Of a DNA stretch of 64,000 nucleotides, positions 1-9,027 are shown in pieces. Origin of the DNA: Ciceribacter lividus (lineage in GTDB: Bacteria > Pseudomonadota > Alphaproteobacteria > Rhizobiales > Rhizobiaceae). The translations under genes and the position numbers were made by a program. Numbering within the stretch: position 1 is the stretch's first letter; each line of letters starts with the position of its first letter. The notes under the pieces are model-generated. The model ran no database searches and had not been told where the DNA came from. It worked only from the letters and a program-made list of their open reading frames with translations. Location: assembly GCF_003337715.1 (NCBI RefSeq), contig NZ_QPIX01000001.1, positions 426,682 through 490,681 of the forward strand, read 5' to 3'.

Positions 1-1
1 G

Positions 2-340
2 GACGTGACGATGGAAGCCCTGACTACGGCCGGCTTCCGCGTTCCCGAGGCATTGCAGACCATTCCCGGCTCGAACGTCACCAAGGACAAGCATTACGAC
101 CAGATCGCCTATTACAGGGAGCTCCGCAGCATGAAGCCGACCGGCAGGGCGGGCGTCTTCGATTTCTACGACTGCGTCTATTGCGAGGACCAGGAGGCCG
201 ACTATGCCGCCGAGCGGCAGGAGAAGCCCGGCCGCAGTTTTCGCGACTGGCGCACTTACCAGATGAGCGACCACCTGCCGATGTGGGTCGAGTTCCAGGT
301 GGACGACAGTGACGCCTATCTCGACGAGCTCGGGGCGTGA
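2..340 (+). CDS. Endonuclease/exonuclease/phosphatase family protein, C-terminal part (5' truncated by window)
   Basis: The reading frame is open at the left edge, so only the last 112 or so residues are visible. Near the C-terminus is the segment SDHLPMWVEF, the strand with the catalytic Asp-His pair that ends the EEP (DNase I-like) fold, so this is the end of a metal-dependent phosphodiesterase/phosphatase domain. Upstream residues are rich in aromatics and charge (YDQIAYY, FDFYDCVY), as in the larger secreted or cytosolic EEP proteins. The substrate cannot be told from this fragment. The frame ends in TGA. A GTG at position 5 is not taken as the start because the catalytic core lies upstream. 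Confidence 0.6.
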   Translation, partial: DVTMEALTTAGFRVPEALQTIPGSNVTKDKHYDQIAYYRELRSMKPTGRAGVFDFYDCVYCEDQEADYAAERQEKPGRSFRDWRTYQMSDHLPMWVEFQVDDSDAYLDELGA

Positions 341-431
341 AATGACCGAAAACGATCCATTTTCAAGGTGAGGAAACCGAACGTTAACCATGACCGTCCT
401 AGACCGGAAGCATCACGTCAGGATGGTATGG

Positions 432-725
432 ATGACCGTAATCAAGACCGAGTATCCGGCCGCAACGCCGAAGGTCGCATTTTTCCCCCTCAAGGGGCGT
501 CGTGCCCTCATTCGTCGGTGCGCCCGCGAACTCGACGAGAGGAACGGTGAGGCTGCGCTCACCTATTGGCGCACGACCTGCCGCGGGCTCGGGGCCGAGC
601 TTCTGGAGCGTGGTTGCCCGGAGCCGGAGATGCGCCGGCAGATCCTCGACTTCCAGGACATGGTCCAGCAGGAACTCCAGTGGCTGCATTGCGGCGACCG
701 CCGCCAGGGCCGCGCCGACAGCTGA
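432..725 (+). CDS. DUF6074-like small protein
   Basis: About 97 residues with the layout I recall for DUF6074: a basic PL-x-G-RR segment (FFPLKGRRALIRRCA), then AxxYWRTTC and a C-terminal helix LLERGCPEPEMRRQILDFQDMVQQEL. This family is common as short stand-alone genes in Rhizobiales and has no known function. I chose the ATG at 432 because an AGGA lies 8 bases upstream; an in-frame ATG at 390 would add 14 residues. It converges on acvB, whose stop is 36 bases away. The family assignment is from recalled pattern only. Confidence 0.5.
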   Translation: MTVIKTEYPAATPKVAFFPLKGRRALIRRCARELDERNGEAALTYWRTTCRGLGAELLERGCPEPEMRRQILDFQDMVQQELQWLHCGDRRQGRADS

Positions 726-761
726 GCGAAAGCGCTATTTCGAAACGCCGGTCGTGCCGTT

Positions 762-2123
762 CTACTCGCCGAGCCGTGTCTTGAGCGATGCGAGGATACG
801 TCCGGCGAGGGCTTCGTAGTCCTCGTCGAAGTGGTGTCCGCCGGTAATGCCGATGCTCTCGACGCCGCGGTCCTTGAGCGTCGGGCAGGGGTCGTCCTCT
901 TCCTCCGTGCCGTAGATGCACTGGACGCGCTTCGGATCGATCTTCGCGATGTCGTCGACGGGATCTCCGGCACCTTGCCCTGAAACGCCAAGCCAGCCCT
1001 CGACCGAGATTTCATAGTCGACCTGATGCGACAGCGCCATCAGGGTTACCTGGGCGATCCGTGCCTTGTCGTCCGGCGGCAGCAGGTTGTAGGTCGCCGG
1101 CAGGACGTCGGCCCCGAAGGAATAGCCGGCCAGCAGCACATGGCGGACCTTCCATTTGCGGCGATAGGTGTCGATGATCCGCGCGAGATCCTCGGCGGTC
1201 TCCTTGGGAGTGCGCTGCGACCAGAAATAGTGCAGCGAGTCTACGCCGACGACAGGGATACCCTTTTCCTGCAATACTGCACCGACCTGCCTGTCGAGGT
1301 CCCGCCAGCCGCCGTCGCCCGAGTAGATGATCGCCATCGTGTCCATGGCGGGCGTCGTATCGAGGAGCGTGAGCGGAAGCCCGAGCGGGTCGTCGGCATT
1401 GCCGCCGGCATCGACCCGGTCGCCGAGCGCCTGGGCAAGGGCGTCGCCAGCGGTATCCTCGACATCGCGAACCTCGATGTCACCATGATCCTTCACCAGC
1501 GAGGCGACGTGGTCGCGACCGGCCTTGTCGGCTGCGGGCGAGAAGAGAACCGTCACCGGAGCCGGCAGCGGGCCGTCGGTCAGACCGTAGACCATGCGGT
1601 CGCCGACCCGCTCTTTGGTGGCGGGCGTGCAAAGCTCCTTGTCCAGCGGAATGCCGGCCACCGGATCGACGGCGATCGCCTCGCCGATGGTGGCTGCCGG
1701 GCTCTGGGCGATCATCGCGAGCGCCAGTGCGGCACCTTCGCCGATGCCGGCGACGATCGGCGGATTGAAGACGCTCGTTTCCGCCGCCCGCTGGACCTGG
1801 TGGGCGAGGGATTCCACATCCGAAATCATGTAGACGCAGTCGCCGTCGTCGGCGCGCAGTGCCTTGAGGTAGGTGGGCAAGTCGATGCCGACGACGATCG
1901 CGCCCTTGTCGACGAGCGCCTGCGCCTGCTGCTCCTCGTTGTCGCCCCAGCCGCCGGTGTCCGAGATCAGGAAGATGTCGGCGCGCACTTCGCCCTTCGG
2001 CAGCAGGATATGGTCGGCCGGGATCATGCCGGGCTGATAGGTCGGCGACTGGGCAGCGGCGATGCCGGAGGAGACGAGAAGGCTTGCAGCCAGGCTAAAG
2101 CCGGAGAGTCCGATAGATTTCAT
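762..2123 (-). CDS. acvB: AcvB/VirJ family lysyl-phosphatidylglycerol hydrolase (periplasmic)
   Basis: A 453-residue protein starting with a signal peptide (MKSIGLSGFSLAASLL...GIAAAQ). It holds two VirJ-like alpha/beta-hydrolase halves. The second has the nucleophile elbow GYSFGAD near residue 335 and a late GGHHFDEDY that can supply the catalytic His. The matching elbow of the first half reads GIGEGA, so it lacks the serine. In Agrobacterium AcvB hydrolyses lysyl-phosphatidylglycerol in the periplasm and also supports T-DNA transfer; the rhizobial name is atvA/acvB. Its ATG overlaps the TGA of lpiA (ATGA), so synthase and hydrolase are co-translated. Longer upstream start options lie inside lpiA and lack the signal peptide at the N-terminus. 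Confidence 0.88.
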   Translation of the reverse strand: MKSIGLSGFSLAASLLVSSGIAAAQSPTYQPGMIPADHILLPKGEVRADIFLISDTGGWGDNEEQQAQALVDKGAIVVGIDLPTYLKALRADDGDCVYMISDVESLAHQVQRAAETSVFNPPIVAGIGEGAALALAMIAQSPAATIGEAIAVDPVAGIPLDKELCTPATKERVGDRMVYGLTDGPLPAPVTVLFSPAADKAGRDHVASLVKDHGDIEVRDVEDTAGDALAQALGDRVDAGGNADDPLGLPLTLLDTTPAMDTMAIIYSGDGGWRDLDRQVGAVLQEKGIPVVGVDSLHYFWSQRTPKETAEDLARIIDTYRRKWKVRHVLLAGYSFGADVLPATYNLLPPDDKARIAQVTLMALSHQVDYEISVEGWLGVSGQGAGDPVDDIAKIDPKRVQCIYGTEEEDDPCPTLKDRGVESIGITGGHHFDEDYEALAGRILASLKTRLGE

Positions 2124-4714
2124 TTCGCTACCACGCCTTTCATGCCGCCGCTGATCAGGAAGGTGATGTCCATGAGCGCCAGCGCCGCGCCGGTGCCGTT
2201 GGTGACGGCGAGGTAGCGCGGCTCCCATTGCGGGTGGAACTTGGACTTGAAGGCCCTGAGCCCCTTGAAGTTGTAGAAGCGCTCGCCGTGCTCGAAGACC
2301 AGGCCGCCGATGCGGTCCCAGACCGGCGCGGTCTCGCGGCGCGACATGCCGGAGAGCGGCGCCATGCCGAGATTGAAGCGGGAAAAGCCCGCCTCGCGCA
2401 CATGTTTCATCAGGCTGATGAAGAGGAAATCCATGGCGCCACGCGGCGCGTCGGGCGCAAACCGCATCAGGTCGACCGTCGCTTCCGCCTTCGTATCCGT
2501 CGTCATCACGGTGGCGAAGGCGACGATCCGGTCGTCCTTGGTGAGGATCGCCACCGGCTGCGAAAGCACGTATTCAGGATCGAAGGCGCCGAGCGAGAAC
2601 GATTTCTCGCGCGTGTTGTGATGAGCGAGCCACGCATCCGAGATCGCCTTCAGTTCGTCGAGGATCGGCGGTACGTCCGGCGGCTCGACGATCGAGAAGA
2701 CGAGGCCGTCGCGCTGGCCGCGGTTATAGGACTGGCGCAGGCCCGCAAGGCGGCTGCCGGCGAGGTCGAATTGTCCGAGATCGACGGTCGCGAGTTCGCC
2801 GAGTTTGAAGGCGCGCAGGCCCGCGTCGATGCAGGACGGCAAGAGCGCCGGCGTGATCTGGTAGAAGACGGCGCGGCCGCCCGAGGCGCGGGCCAAGTCG
2901 ACGAACTGCCAGACGAGATCGGCGAAATCCTCTTCCGCCCCCACGGGGTCGGCGAGCGCGATCCAGGACCGTCCCTGGATGCCGTACATTATGAATGCCT
3001 TGCCGCTCCCGGAGAAGAGGAGCCTCTTGTCGCCCATGCGCACGAGGTTGGCGTCGGCGACATCCTGGTCTTCGACGATCGCCACCGCACGCGCGAGATC
3101 GTCTTCAATCGCCTCGTCAGGTCGGTGGGCAAGCGGGCGCAGCAGGCTGAACATCGCCACCGCCGCCGAGCTGATCGCAAGGCCAAGCAGCGCCCGCAGG
3201 CCGCGCGGGGCTTCCTCGGAGAACTCGAACTGCCACCAGAGTTCGTGGCTGTACTGCGTGTCGCGGTAGACGAAGAGCAGGATGCCGGCGGCGCCGACAA
3301 CCGTGACGGCCATCGCCGTCAGCCAGGCGGGACCCAGCGCCTGTCCGAAGAGCGAGGCGTGGCGGGTGAAGCTGCCGGCACTGACGAGCATCGCGGCGAT
3401 GAAGAGGCCGAGCGCGATGGCTTCGAAGACGGCGAGCGCCTTCATCAGCGAGAAGAGGAAGGCGATCGCCGCTGCTGCGAGCCCGACCCACCAGGCGCCG
3501 TCGAGGCGCTGGGCGATGCCGCGGGAGGCGATGACGAGGACGAGGCCGAGGATGCTCGACAGGAAGTGTGCCGCCTCGACGATCGGCAGGGGCAGGAGCC
3601 CGGCCAGAAGGTCCAGGTCGCCGTCGGGCGTCGGCGTGACGCTCGAGAAGATCAGCATGGCGCCGAGCATCAGCGCATAGGTGGAGAGGAGCGCGGGCAC
3701 GAGCCGCGCGGCGATCTGGGCGATCTCGGCGGCGAGCGGCTGTTTCGCGAAGCTCCGCAGTTCGCCGACGACGGCAAGCGCGAGCGCAAACAGCAACGGC
3801 AGGAAGTAGTAGACCAGACGGTAGAGGACGAGGCTGCCGAGGAGCTGGTCGGCGCTGATCGCGTTGCCGAGGCCGGCGATCATCACCGTCTCGAAGACGC
3901 CGAGGCCGGCGGGAACGTGGCTCAGAACCCCGAGCGCGACGGCTGTCGCGTAGATCGCGAAGAAGGCCGGCCAGCCGATATGTGTTTCCGGCAGCAGGAC
4001 GTAAAGGGCCGATGCCGAGCCTGCGAGATCGAAGGCGGTGACGAGAAATTGCCGGGACGACGTGCGCGTGTCAGGCAGGCGGAGCGTCACGCCGGCGATA
4101 GTGATCTCGCGTCCGTTTCTGCTGAGGAAGACGAGAACGGCCAGCACCACGACGACGGCCACGGCAGCGAAGCGAAGCGCCGGACCGTTCAGGCCGACGA
4201 TATCGGCGACCCGCGGCGCGACGACCAGCAGCGCGAGCGCGCTCACAGCGGCGAGCCCGAAGCCGAAGGAGAGCGTTACAAACGCGATGACGCGGGCGAT
4301 TTCGCCTGGCTGGAGCCCCATCCGCGAATAGGCGCGATAGCGGATCGCGCCGCCGCTCAAGGGGCCGAAGCCTGCGGTATTGCCGACGGCGTAGGCGATA
4401 AAGGCAGTTGTCACGACCGACGGCAGCGGCAGTTTGCGTCCGATGTAGTCGATGGCGTTGGCGTCGTACAAGGCGAGCGCGCCGTAGCTGAGCGCGGTGA
4501 AGAACGCTGCCCAGAGAAGCGACCACCAGGAGGTATCCCCGAGGGCGGCGAGGACGTCGTCATAGCGCACCTCCGCGGTCAGGCGGTGGATCGCGAAGAT
4601 CATCATCGTGAACACGGCGACGACGGCGACGGCCGTCAGATAGCCGCGATAGCGGGAAAGGAGCCGGCTAGCACCGGATTGCGTTTCACTGTCGGGCAGC
4701 ATGCCTTTATCCAT
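2120..4714 (-). CDS. lpiA: Bifunctional lysylphosphatidylglycerol flippase/synthetase MprF (LpiA)
   Basis: An 864-residue MprF-type protein. Roughly the first 520 residues are hydrophobic and form the multi-pass flippase domain (about 14 helices, with the GNTAGFGPLSGGAIRYR stretch typical of the family). The last 330 or so residues are the cytosolic DUF2156/GNAT-fold synthetase that moves lysine from Lys-tRNA to phosphatidylglycerol (RFAPDAPRGAMDFLF, NLGMAPLSGM, FKSKFHPQWEPRYLAV). Lysyl-PG reduces the negative charge of the membrane and gives cationic peptide resistance. In rhizobia lpiA is induced by low pH with acvB, which follows here with a 4-base overlap. No regulator is next to it. The opposite strand is open for 840 codons, which I judge to be a GC-driven artefact. 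Confidence 0.95.
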   Translation of the reverse strand: MDKGMLPDSETQSGASRLLSRYRGYLTAVAVVAVFTMMIFAIHRLTAEVRYDDVLAALGDTSWWSLLWAAFFTALSYGALALYDANAIDYIGRKLPLPSVVTTAFIAYAVGNTAGFGPLSGGAIRYRAYSRMGLQPGEIARVIAFVTLSFGFGLAAVSALALLVVAPRVADIVGLNGPALRFAAVAVVVVLAVLVFLSRNGREITIAGVTLRLPDTRTSSRQFLVTAFDLAGSASALYVLLPETHIGWPAFFAIYATAVALGVLSHVPAGLGVFETVMIAGLGNAISADQLLGSLVLYRLVYYFLPLLFALALAVVGELRSFAKQPLAAEIAQIAARLVPALLSTYALMLGAMLIFSSVTPTPDGDLDLLAGLLPLPIVEAAHFLSSILGLVLVIASRGIAQRLDGAWWVGLAAAAIAFLFSLMKALAVFEAIALGLFIAAMLVSAGSFTRHASLFGQALGPAWLTAMAVTVVGAAGILLFVYRDTQYSHELWWQFEFSEEAPRGLRALLGLAISSAAVAMFSLLRPLAHRPDEAIEDDLARAVAIVEDQDVADANLVRMGDKRLLFSGSGKAFIMYGIQGRSWIALADPVGAEEDFADLVWQFVDLARASGGRAVFYQITPALLPSCIDAGLRAFKLGELATVDLGQFDLAGSRLAGLRQSYNRGQRDGLVFSIVEPPDVPPILDELKAISDAWLAHHNTREKSFSLGAFDPEYVLSQPVAILTKDDRIVAFATVMTTDTKAEATVDLMRFAPDAPRGAMDFLFISLMKHVREAGFSRFNLGMAPLSGMSRRETAPVWDRIGGLVFEHGERFYNFKGLRAFKSKFHPQWEPRYLAVTNGTGAALALMDITFLISGGMKGVVAK

Positions 4715-4981
4715 TGCGGAAGGTCTGGCGGGTTTCGCATGATTCGATGACAGGCCCGTGCCAATGATCGGACGCGGACCGGGCAGGGGACTTTTGCGTG
4801 CAGCCGGGTTGGCGGAGGTCGGCCGGCATCATCTCTCGTCGATCCTTGTCCAGGCTGACGCAGCCCCGGGGGCGGGGACGCGCTTGGTTCAGGTCTTTTT
4901 CAGACAACGGGAATGCGAAGGAATAGTGGCAAGCGGCCGGACGGTCACGGGATTGTATCCGGCGGCAGGTCGCGAGGGGAC

Positions 4982-7585
4982 TTACACCCGCTCGACGAAG
5001 CCGTCCAGCACGCGCTTCTGGCCGGCGCGGTCGAAATCGATCGTAAGCTTGTTGCCCTCGATCGCAGAGACGTTGCCGTTGCCGAACTTGACGTGGAAGA
5101 CGCGGTCGCCGAGCTTGAACTTCGATGGCTCCGAACTGGTGGATTTCGCCACCAGTTCGCCCTCGATCGTCCTGCCGCGCGGGCCGCTCTCGCCGTAGCC
5201 GATGCGTTCCACCGCATGGCCGGAGCGGGTACCCCAGTTGTCGCGGGTGGCGTCCGACTTGTTCTGCTGGGCGCGTTTCCATCCGGGCGTCGAATAGGAG
5301 TTGGCGAAGGGATCTGCGCGATCGAAGCGGGACTGGCCGTAGCCGCCGCGTCCGTAGCCGCCGTAGGACGTTTCGGCTTCGGCGACCTCGACATGGCTCT
5401 GCGGCAGTTCATCGAGGAAGCGCGAGGGCATGGTTGACTGCCAGAGGCCGTGAATGCGGCGGTTGGAGACGAACCAGATGTGGCAACGGCGCTTGGCGCG
5501 GGTGATGCCGACATAGGCGAGGCGGCGTTCTTCCTCGAGGCCTGAGCGTCCGCCTTCATCGAGGGCGCGCTGGTGGGGGAAGAGGCCTTCCTCCCAGCCG
5601 GGCAGGAAGACGGTGTCGAATTCGAGCCCCTTGGCGGAATGGAGCGTCATGATCGAAACGGCGTCCATGTCCTCGTTCTGCTCGGTATCCATGACCAGCG
5701 AGACGTGTTCGAGGAAGCCGCGCATCGATTCGAAGGCTTCCATCGAGCGGACGAGTTCCTTGAGGTTTTCGAGCCGGCCCGGCGCTTCCGCCGACTTGTC
5801 GTTCTTCCACATGTCGGTATAGCCGGACTCGTCGAGAATCTGCTCGGCCAGCTCGGTATGCGGAGTCGTTTCAAGGCGTTCCGACCAGCGGCGGAAGTAT
5901 TGAATCACGTCGAAGAGCGCCTTGCGCGCCTTCGGTTTCAACTCGTCGGTCTCGACCATCTCGGCGGCGGCTGCGAGCATCGGAATGTCGCGCGCGCGGG
6001 CATAGTCGTGCAGCGCCCGGACCGTGGTGTCGCCCAGGCCCCGCTTCGGGGTGTTGACGATGCGCTCGAAGGCGAGATCGTCGGCCGGCTGGCAGACGAG
6101 GCGGAAATAGGCCATGGCGTCGCGGATTTCGAGGCGCTCGTAGAAGCGCGGACCGCCGACGACGCGGTAGTTGAGGCCGAGGGTCACGAAACGGTCTTCG
6201 AACTCGCGCATCTGGAAGGAGGCGCGCACGAGGATCGCCATTCCGTTGAGGGCGTGCTTCTTGCCGTCGGCGTCACCGCGCTGCAGCCGTTCGATTTCCT
6301 CGCCGACGGCGCGGGCCTCCTCCTCGGAATCCCATGCGGCGTGGACGATCACCTTCTCGTCGTCGGGCTCGGTGCGGTCGGTGAACAGCGTCTTGCCGAG
6401 GCGTCCCTCGTTGTGGGCGATCAGGTGGCCGGCGGCACCGAGAATGTGCTCGGTGGAACGGTAGTTGCGTTCGAGCTTGATGACCTTGGCGCCGGGGAAA
6501 TCCTTCTCGAAGCGCAGGATGTTGTCCACCTCCGCGCCGCGCCAGCCGTAGATCGACTGATCGTCGTCACCGACGCAGCAAATATTGACGGTGGGGGCCG
6601 GCCCCTCGCCCCCCGCTCCGCGGGACCCTCTCCCCGCAGGCGGGGCGAGGGGGGGGCTGGCGCCCGCCGCACCGTCCTTCTCCCCGTTTGACGGGGAGAA
6701 GGTGGCCGACAGGCCGGATGAGGGGCTGTTCCTGGATGCCGCCGACCTCTGTGCCAGCAATCTCAGCCACATGTACTGGGCGGTGTTGGTGTCCTGGTAC
6801 TCGTCGACGAGGATGTACTTGAAGCGCTGATGGTAGTCGCGCAGAACGTCCGGATTGGCTCTGAACATGCGGATCGGATGCAGCAGGAGATCGCCGAAAT
6901 CGCAGGCGTTCAGAGTCTTGAGCCGGTTCTGGTAGGCCGCGTAGAGCTCCCGTCCCTTGCCGTTTGCGAAGGCGCGGGCGTCGCCCTCCGGGATCTGCGC
7001 CGGATCGAGACCCTTGTTCTTCCAGGTGTCGATCATCGCCGCAAACTGGCGGGCCGGCCACCGCTTGTCGTCGAGCCCTTCGGCCTGGATCAGCTGCTTG
7101 ATCAGGCGGATGACGTCGTCGGTGTCGAGAATGGTGAAATCGGACCTCAGTCCGACCAGTTCGGCGTGGCGGCGAAGGATCTTCACGCCGATCGAGTGGA
7201 AGGTGCCGAGCCAGGGCATTCCCTCGACGGCGCCGCCGACCAGCATGCCGATGCGTTCCTTCATCTCGCGGGCGGCCTTGTTGGTGAAGGTCACGGCGAG
7301 GATTTGCGAGGGAAAGGCCCGGCCTGTCGCAAGAATGTGGGCGATGCGCGTGGTCAGCACACGGGTCTTGCCGGTGCCGGCGCCGGCGAGGACGAGCACC
7401 GGACCCTCCGTCGTTTCCACGGCTTCGCGCTGTTCGGGATTGAGGCCGGACAGATAGTCCGGGGTGCGGGCCTGATCGCGGGCGGCCATGGCACGGGCGG
7501 CAATTCCGCCTGTCGCCGGTCCTGCCGGCTTGCGCGGCGGCGGCTCTTCATCGAAGAAGGGAATGTCGTCGTAACCGTTACTCAT
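4982..7585 (-). CDS. UvrD/PcrA/Rep family ATP-dependent DNA helicase (3'-5', SF1)
   Basis: An SF1A helicase of 867 residues. Visible motifs are the Q-motif region LNPEQREAV, Walker A GAGTGKT at residues 68-74, TFTNKAA, Walker B VDEYQDTN near 260, GDDDQSIYGWRGA near 339, ERNYRS, TLHSAKGLEF and AYVGITRA. The C-terminal end has a Tudor-like region (GDRVFHVKFGNGNV), as in PcrA/UvrD that bind RNA polymerase. Its role is repair and replication restart. I chose ATG at 7585, since the codon at 7594 is TTG. Residues about 281-332, between Walker B and motif III, are a low-complexity Pro/Gly/Ser insert encoded by a palindromic repeat (see that feature). All catalytic motifs are intact on both sides. 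Confidence 0.93.
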   Translation of the reverse strand: MSNGYDDIPFFDEEPPPRKPAGPATGGIAARAMAARDQARTPDYLSGLNPEQREAVETTEGPVLVLAGAGTGKTRVLTTRIAHILATGRAFPSQILAVTFTNKAAREMKERIGMLVGGAVEGMPWLGTFHSIGVKILRRHAELVGLRSDFTILDTDDVIRLIKQLIQAEGLDDKRWPARQFAAMIDTWKNKGLDPAQIPEGDARAFANGKGRELYAAYQNRLKTLNACDFGDLLLHPIRMFRANPDVLRDYHQRFKYILVDEYQDTNTAQYMWLRLLAQRSAASRNSPSSGLSATFSPSNGEKDGAAGASPPLAPPAGRGSRGAGGEGPAPTVNICCVGDDDQSIYGWRGAEVDNILRFEKDFPGAKVIKLERNYRSTEHILGAAGHLIAHNEGRLGKTLFTDRTEPDDEKVIVHAAWDSEEEARAVGEEIERLQRGDADGKKHALNGMAILVRASFQMREFEDRFVTLGLNYRVVGGPRFYERLEIRDAMAYFRLVCQPADDLAFERIVNTPKRGLGDTTVRALHDYARARDIPMLAAAAEMVETDELKPKARKALFDVIQYFRRWSERLETTPHTELAEQILDESGYTDMWKNDKSAEAPGRLENLKELVRSMEAFESMRGFLEHVSLVMDTEQNEDMDAVSIMTLHSAKGLEFDTVFLPGWEEGLFPHQRALDEGGRSGLEEERRLAYVGITRAKRRCHIWFVSNRRIHGLWQSTMPSRFLDELPQSHVEVAEAETSYGGYGRGGYGQSRFDRADPFANSYSTPGWKRAQQNKSDATRDNWGTRSGHAVERIGYGESGPRGRTIEGELVAKSTSSEPSKFKLGDRVFHVKFGNGNVSAIEGNKLTIDFDRAGQKRVLDGFVERV
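6596..6730. repeat. Rhizobial palindromic intergenic-type repeat inserted in frame in the helicase gene
   Basis: Two adjacent hairpin units are visible. The first has outer arms CCCCTCGCCCC (6602-6612) and GGGGCGAGGGG (6642-6652). The second is CCTTCTCCCCGT (676-687 past 6000) with ACGGGGAGAAGG (6691-6702), a perfect 12-bp stem around a 3-base loop, followed by GGTGGCCGACAGGCCGGATGAGGGG. This pair matches the mosaic RIME-like repeats I know from Rhizobium/Sinorhizobium intergenic DNA (recalled, not searched). Here it lies inside a coding region, keeps the frame and encodes about 50 low-complexity residues. Confidence 0.75.
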
Positions 7586-7863
7586 GGCGCCCAATGTAGT
7601 GATTCGGACCGGAAAGGCGAGTCAAGACGTTCTGGTTTCATTCCGGCTCGGGCCGGTTCCCGGCTCTTCTACAGGAAATATCGGGTGACCGCGGCCGGTC
7701 CGCATCCGTCTCGGGTGGCCGATGACAATTTGGTAATGTTGGCCGGCAGGCCTTGCCGAGAGTCGACCCCGCGGAAATATTGGCGCATATGTCGACCGAA
7801 TTTGGACGCCTTCGACCGCCCGCACATCCGCCGCGGTCCGGCAGTCCTTGCCGGAGCTTTTAA

Positions 7864-9027
7864 ATGCCCCTCTGGAAACAGGTGATCGTCATTTTCGCGG
7901 TGGTTGCCGCCTTCGTCGTCGGCTGGGCAAGGTTCGTGCCGGGAGCCGGAGACCTGCTGCTGCGGATTGGGACGCCCGCCGGGCTGGTTGCGGTCCTGGC
8001 GCCGGCCGGGGAGACTGCGGGACCGGATGCCAAGGGTGGCGAAGGCAACCGTCGGGGCGGCAACGGCGCGCCCGTGGTCGTCGTGCAACCCGTCAGCCTC
8101 GGCACCGTCAACGACCGGCTCTCGGCGATAGGCACCGGCGACGCCGTGCAGTCCGTCGCGGTCACGCCGCAGGTCGACGGCACGCTCGCCAAGGTGGCGA
8201 TCGTTTCGGGGCAGAAGGTTACGAGGGGTGATCTCCTCGCCCAGCTCGACAACGACGAGCAGACGATCGCGCGTGACCAGGCGCGGGTGGCGCTGAAGAG
8301 CGCGACCGAGAAGGCGAACCTCTACGCCAATCTGAAATCCACGGTGTCGCGCATCGACGCCTTCGATGCGCAGATCGCCGTCGAGGCGGCGAAGCTTGCA
8401 CTCGACACCGCCGAACTCAACCTGAAGCGGCGTGACATCGTCGCCCCGATCGACGGCATTGCCGGCATCATCACCATCAATCCGGGAGACAACGTCACCA
8501 CGGGAACGGTGATCGCCACCCTCGACGACCGTTCCGAAATCCTCGTCGACTTCTGGGTGCCTGAGCGCTTCGCGCCCATCCTCAAGGTCGGGCAGGCGGT
8601 CGAGGCGACCGCGGTCGCACGCCCCGGGCAGCTCTATCGCGGGACGGTCGAGGCGATCGACAACCGCATCGACGAGGCGAGCCGCACGCTGCACGTGCGC
8701 GCCCGCATCGCCAACGCGAATGACGACCTGAGGGCCGGCATGTCGTTTACCGTCACCATGGCGTTTGCCGGGGAGAACTATCCCTCCGTCGATCCGCTCG
8801 CCGTGCAATGGGACGGCGAAGGCGCATTCGTCTGGCGCATCGGAAGCGAGAGCAAGGCGGAGAAGGTCCGCGTCCGGATCGTCCAGCGCAATCCCGACGC
8901 CGTGCTGGTCGATGCCGACCTGCGCCCCGGCGACAGGGTCGTGACGGAAGGTATCCAGCGGGTGCGCCAGGGCGGGACGGTCCGGCCGGCCGGAGAGGAG
9001 ACCGGCGTTCCGGTCGCAAGTCAATGA
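7864..9027 (+). CDS. RND efflux periplasmic adaptor (membrane fusion protein)
   Basis: A 387-residue HlyD/AcrA-family adaptor. It begins with a membrane anchor (VIVIFAVVAAFVVGWARF), then a lipoyl/barrel-sandwich half (VTPQVDGTLAKVAIVSGQKVTRGDLLAQLD), a short alpha-hairpin and the second half (RRDIVAPIDGIAGIITINPGD), and ends with the membrane-proximal domain (RPGDRVVTEGIQRVRQG). It bridges the inner-membrane pump to an outer-membrane channel. GGAG lies 7 bases before the ATG. The stop overlaps the start of the permease gene (ATGA), so the pair is translationally coupled. No TolC-like gene is nearby, so a shared channel elsewhere is likely. The substrate is unknown. Confidence 0.92.
   Translation: MPLWKQVIVIFAVVAAFVVGWARFVPGAGDLLLRIGTPAGLVAVLAPAGETAGPDAKGGEGNRRGGNGAPVVVVQPVSLGTVNDRLSAIGTGDAVQSVAVTPQVDGTLAKVAIVSGQKVTRGDLLAQLDNDEQTIARDQARVALKSATEKANLYANLKSTVSRIDAFDAQIAVEAAKLALDTAELNLKRRDIVAPIDGIAGIITINPGDNVTTGTVIATLDDRSEILVDFWVPERFAPILKVGQAVEATAVARPGQLYRGTVEAIDNRIDEASRTLHVRARIANANDDLRAGMSFTVTMAFAGENYPSVDPLAVQWDGEGAFVWRIGSESKAEKVRVRIVQRNPDAVLVDADLRPGDRVVTEGIQRVRQGGTVRPAGEETGVPVASQ

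Noticed and set aside
2228..4750. A plus-strand open frame of 840 codons opposite lpiA
   Set aside because: Composition is Arg/Glu/Asp/Gly-rich with no domain, and lpiA on the other strand has clear motifs. High GC makes long antisense frames common.
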